A stretch of DNA of 7,550 nt from Mariprofundaceae bacterium (GTDB lineage: Bacteria; Pseudomonadota; Zetaproteobacteria; Mariprofundales; Mariprofundaceae). The notes under the pieces were generated by a model. That model saw only the letters and a list, made by a program, of their open reading frames with translations. It made no database searches and was not told the DNA's origin. How positions within the stretch are numbered: the first letter of the stretch is position 1; each line of letters starts with the position of its first letter. The DNA lies in NCBI GenBank assembly GCA_027018975.1, contig JALUXN010000271.1:1-7550 (forward strand). The letters run 5' to 3'. Below, piece after piece: positions 6,858-7,550 of this stretch. Position numbers and translations under genes: made by a program.

Positions 6858-7307
6858 TTGTCCAGCCCAAGGCTAAGTCTTTATAAGGATTGGCATTATG
6901 GCATTGCTTTAATTGCTGCTCCGTGTGTATGGGTGGGTTTGTATGTTGTCTATGCTCCCGAGCTTCAACCAGCTTGGGTATTAGCGGCACCTGCGCAATT
7001 TTTCATGCTGGCCGCCGTCCAGCCTGTATTGGAAGAGTTGGTTTTTCGCGGGTTGCTGCAGGGTTGGTTGCGCGAGAAGGGCGGTTTTATAAATGCTTTT
7101 TTGGGCGTTGGTTTGGCCAATGTGTTGACGAGTGTGGTTTTTACCGCTTTGCACTTTATCAACCACGCACCGTGGATGGCTGCCAGCGTGTTTTTCCCAT
7201 CACTACTGTTTGGTTATTTTAGAGATCGATATGACGGTTGGCTTGTACCCTCGATCGGATTGCATTGTTTTTATAATGCGGGGTATTTCTTGCTGTTCGG
7301 TGTTTGA
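6858..7307 (+). CDS. CPBP-family (Abi/Rce1-like) intramembrane protease, compact form
   Basis: Predicted 149-residue integral membrane protein of the CPBP glutamic intramembrane protease family. The three signature motifs are complete: EELVFRG with Glu59, Glu60 and Arg64; FTALHF with Phe95 and His99; and HCFYN with His136 and Asn140. Hydrophobic segments lie at about 15-33, 40-58, 80-98, 107-121 and 129-148. The start is taken as TTG 6858 because a TAG stands in frame just before it at 6846-6848, and the first ATG in frame (about 7005) would remove the first membrane segment; GTG near 6939 is an alternative. At about 150 residues it is short for the family, and its shape (membrane core, 'PSLLFGYFRDRYDG', 'HCFYNAGYFLLF' end) recalls the MrtJ protease of JDVT-CTERM sorting systems. 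That assignment is from memory of the family and not proven. Activity against prenylated proteins is not implied. Confidence 0.85.
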   Translation: MSSPRLSLYKDWHYGIALIAAPCVWVGLYVVYAPELQPAWVLAAPAQFFMLAAVQPVLEELVFRGLLQGWLREKGGFINAFLGVGLANVLTSVVFTALHFINHAPWMAASVFFPSLLFGYFRDRYDGWLVPSIGLHCFYNAGYFLLFGV

Positions 7308-7373
7308 CGTGCTCTCAGCGCGTCCGCGCTTACACCATTAGGCACTTTAGCTACCTTGTTTTGCGACGTTGCG

Positions 7374-7550
7374 ATGGTGTTACGTATGGCGGCGTTGCTG
7401 GTCTTTTCGATTGTGGCGGCGCTGTTGCCGGGGTATTTCTGGCAGCAGTTGCGAGTTGCTTGGCGTGAGCCGATGGTTGCGATGACGCTGAAGACCGACG
7501 AAGGGCGGCGCTGGAAAATCGTGCCATTGGGTTGCCTTCTCATTGCGATG
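7374..7550 (+). CDS. Unidentified membrane-anchored protein, N-terminal part (runs off right edge)
   Basis: A frame open to the window end gives 59 codons from ATG 7374. It begins MVLRMAALLVFSIVAALLPG, a positively charged start followed by one hydrophobic segment (residues about 5-22), then an amphipathic region WQQLRVAWREP and a second hydrophobic stretch near PLGCLLIAM at the edge. A signal anchor or the first of two membrane helices is likely. I do not recognise the family. It is in the same frame as the CPBP gene, which ends 66 bases upstream at TGA 7305, and the frame between is also open. The start is uncertain: ATG 7386 and TTG 7356 are alternatives, and none has a clear ribosome site. 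The opposite strand is also open here, but its product is polar and low in family-like character. Confidence 0.4.
   Translation, partial: MVLRMAALLVFSIVAALLPGYFWQQLRVAWREPMVAMTLKTDEGRRWKIVPLGCLLIAM

Noticed and set aside
7316..7331. AGCGCG/CGCGCT hairpin after the CPBP gene as a terminator
   Set aside because: Only 2 bases separate the arms and no T-run follows, and the frame across it is open.
7271..7543. A 90-codon minus-strand frame at the right end
   Set aside because: Its product is polar with no membrane or family signature, and it overlaps the CPBP end; the plus-strand frame is more protein-like.

Overview
The window looks like a chromosomal segment of a Gram-negative proteobacterium, probably beta- or gammaproteobacterial. 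The evidence is an RlmB-type rRNA methyltransferase, two FadL-family outer-membrane proteins ending in the C-terminal Phe typical of BAM substrates, an LNGC lipobox lipoprotein, and good Shine-Dalgarno sites. The genus cannot be told from sequence alone.

Left part, minus strand (1-1148): a DHH-family phosphoesterase is followed, through a 4-base ATGA overlap, by the first 61 codons of rlmB, which runs off the left edge. A 152-base divergent region (1149-1300) follows. It holds three short dyads and a candidate promoter whose -10 falls in the loop of a perfect 8-bp inverted repeat.

Centre, plus strand (1301-6250): this is the most coherent module. A 728-residue VolA-like lipoprotein lipase has Ser524, Asp622 and His672 as its likely catalytic triad. 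It lies 11 bases upstream of a FadL-type fatty-acid porin. A 220-base structured spacer with its own candidate promoter separates this from a second, diverged FadL paralogue. Together they read as a lipid-scavenging unit: the lipase releases acyl chains outside or at the outer membrane, and the FadL channels take up the fatty acids. The arrangement resembles the known volA-fadL pair of Vibrio, here with a second porin.

Right part (6230-7550): a minus-strand TPR-like gene, converging on and overlapping the end of the second fadL gene, is interrupted by one in-frame TGA and is probably a pseudogene. Beyond it, on the plus strand, lies a compact CPBP-type intramembrane protease that apparently starts at TTG. 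A membrane-anchored partial reading frame then runs off the right edge.

No CRISPR array, tRNA, rRNA, insertion sequence or clear Rho-independent terminator was seen. The least ordinary parts are the lipase/double-porin cassette, the interrupted TPR gene and the small intramembrane protease, which may be a sorting-type (MrtJ-like) enzyme.
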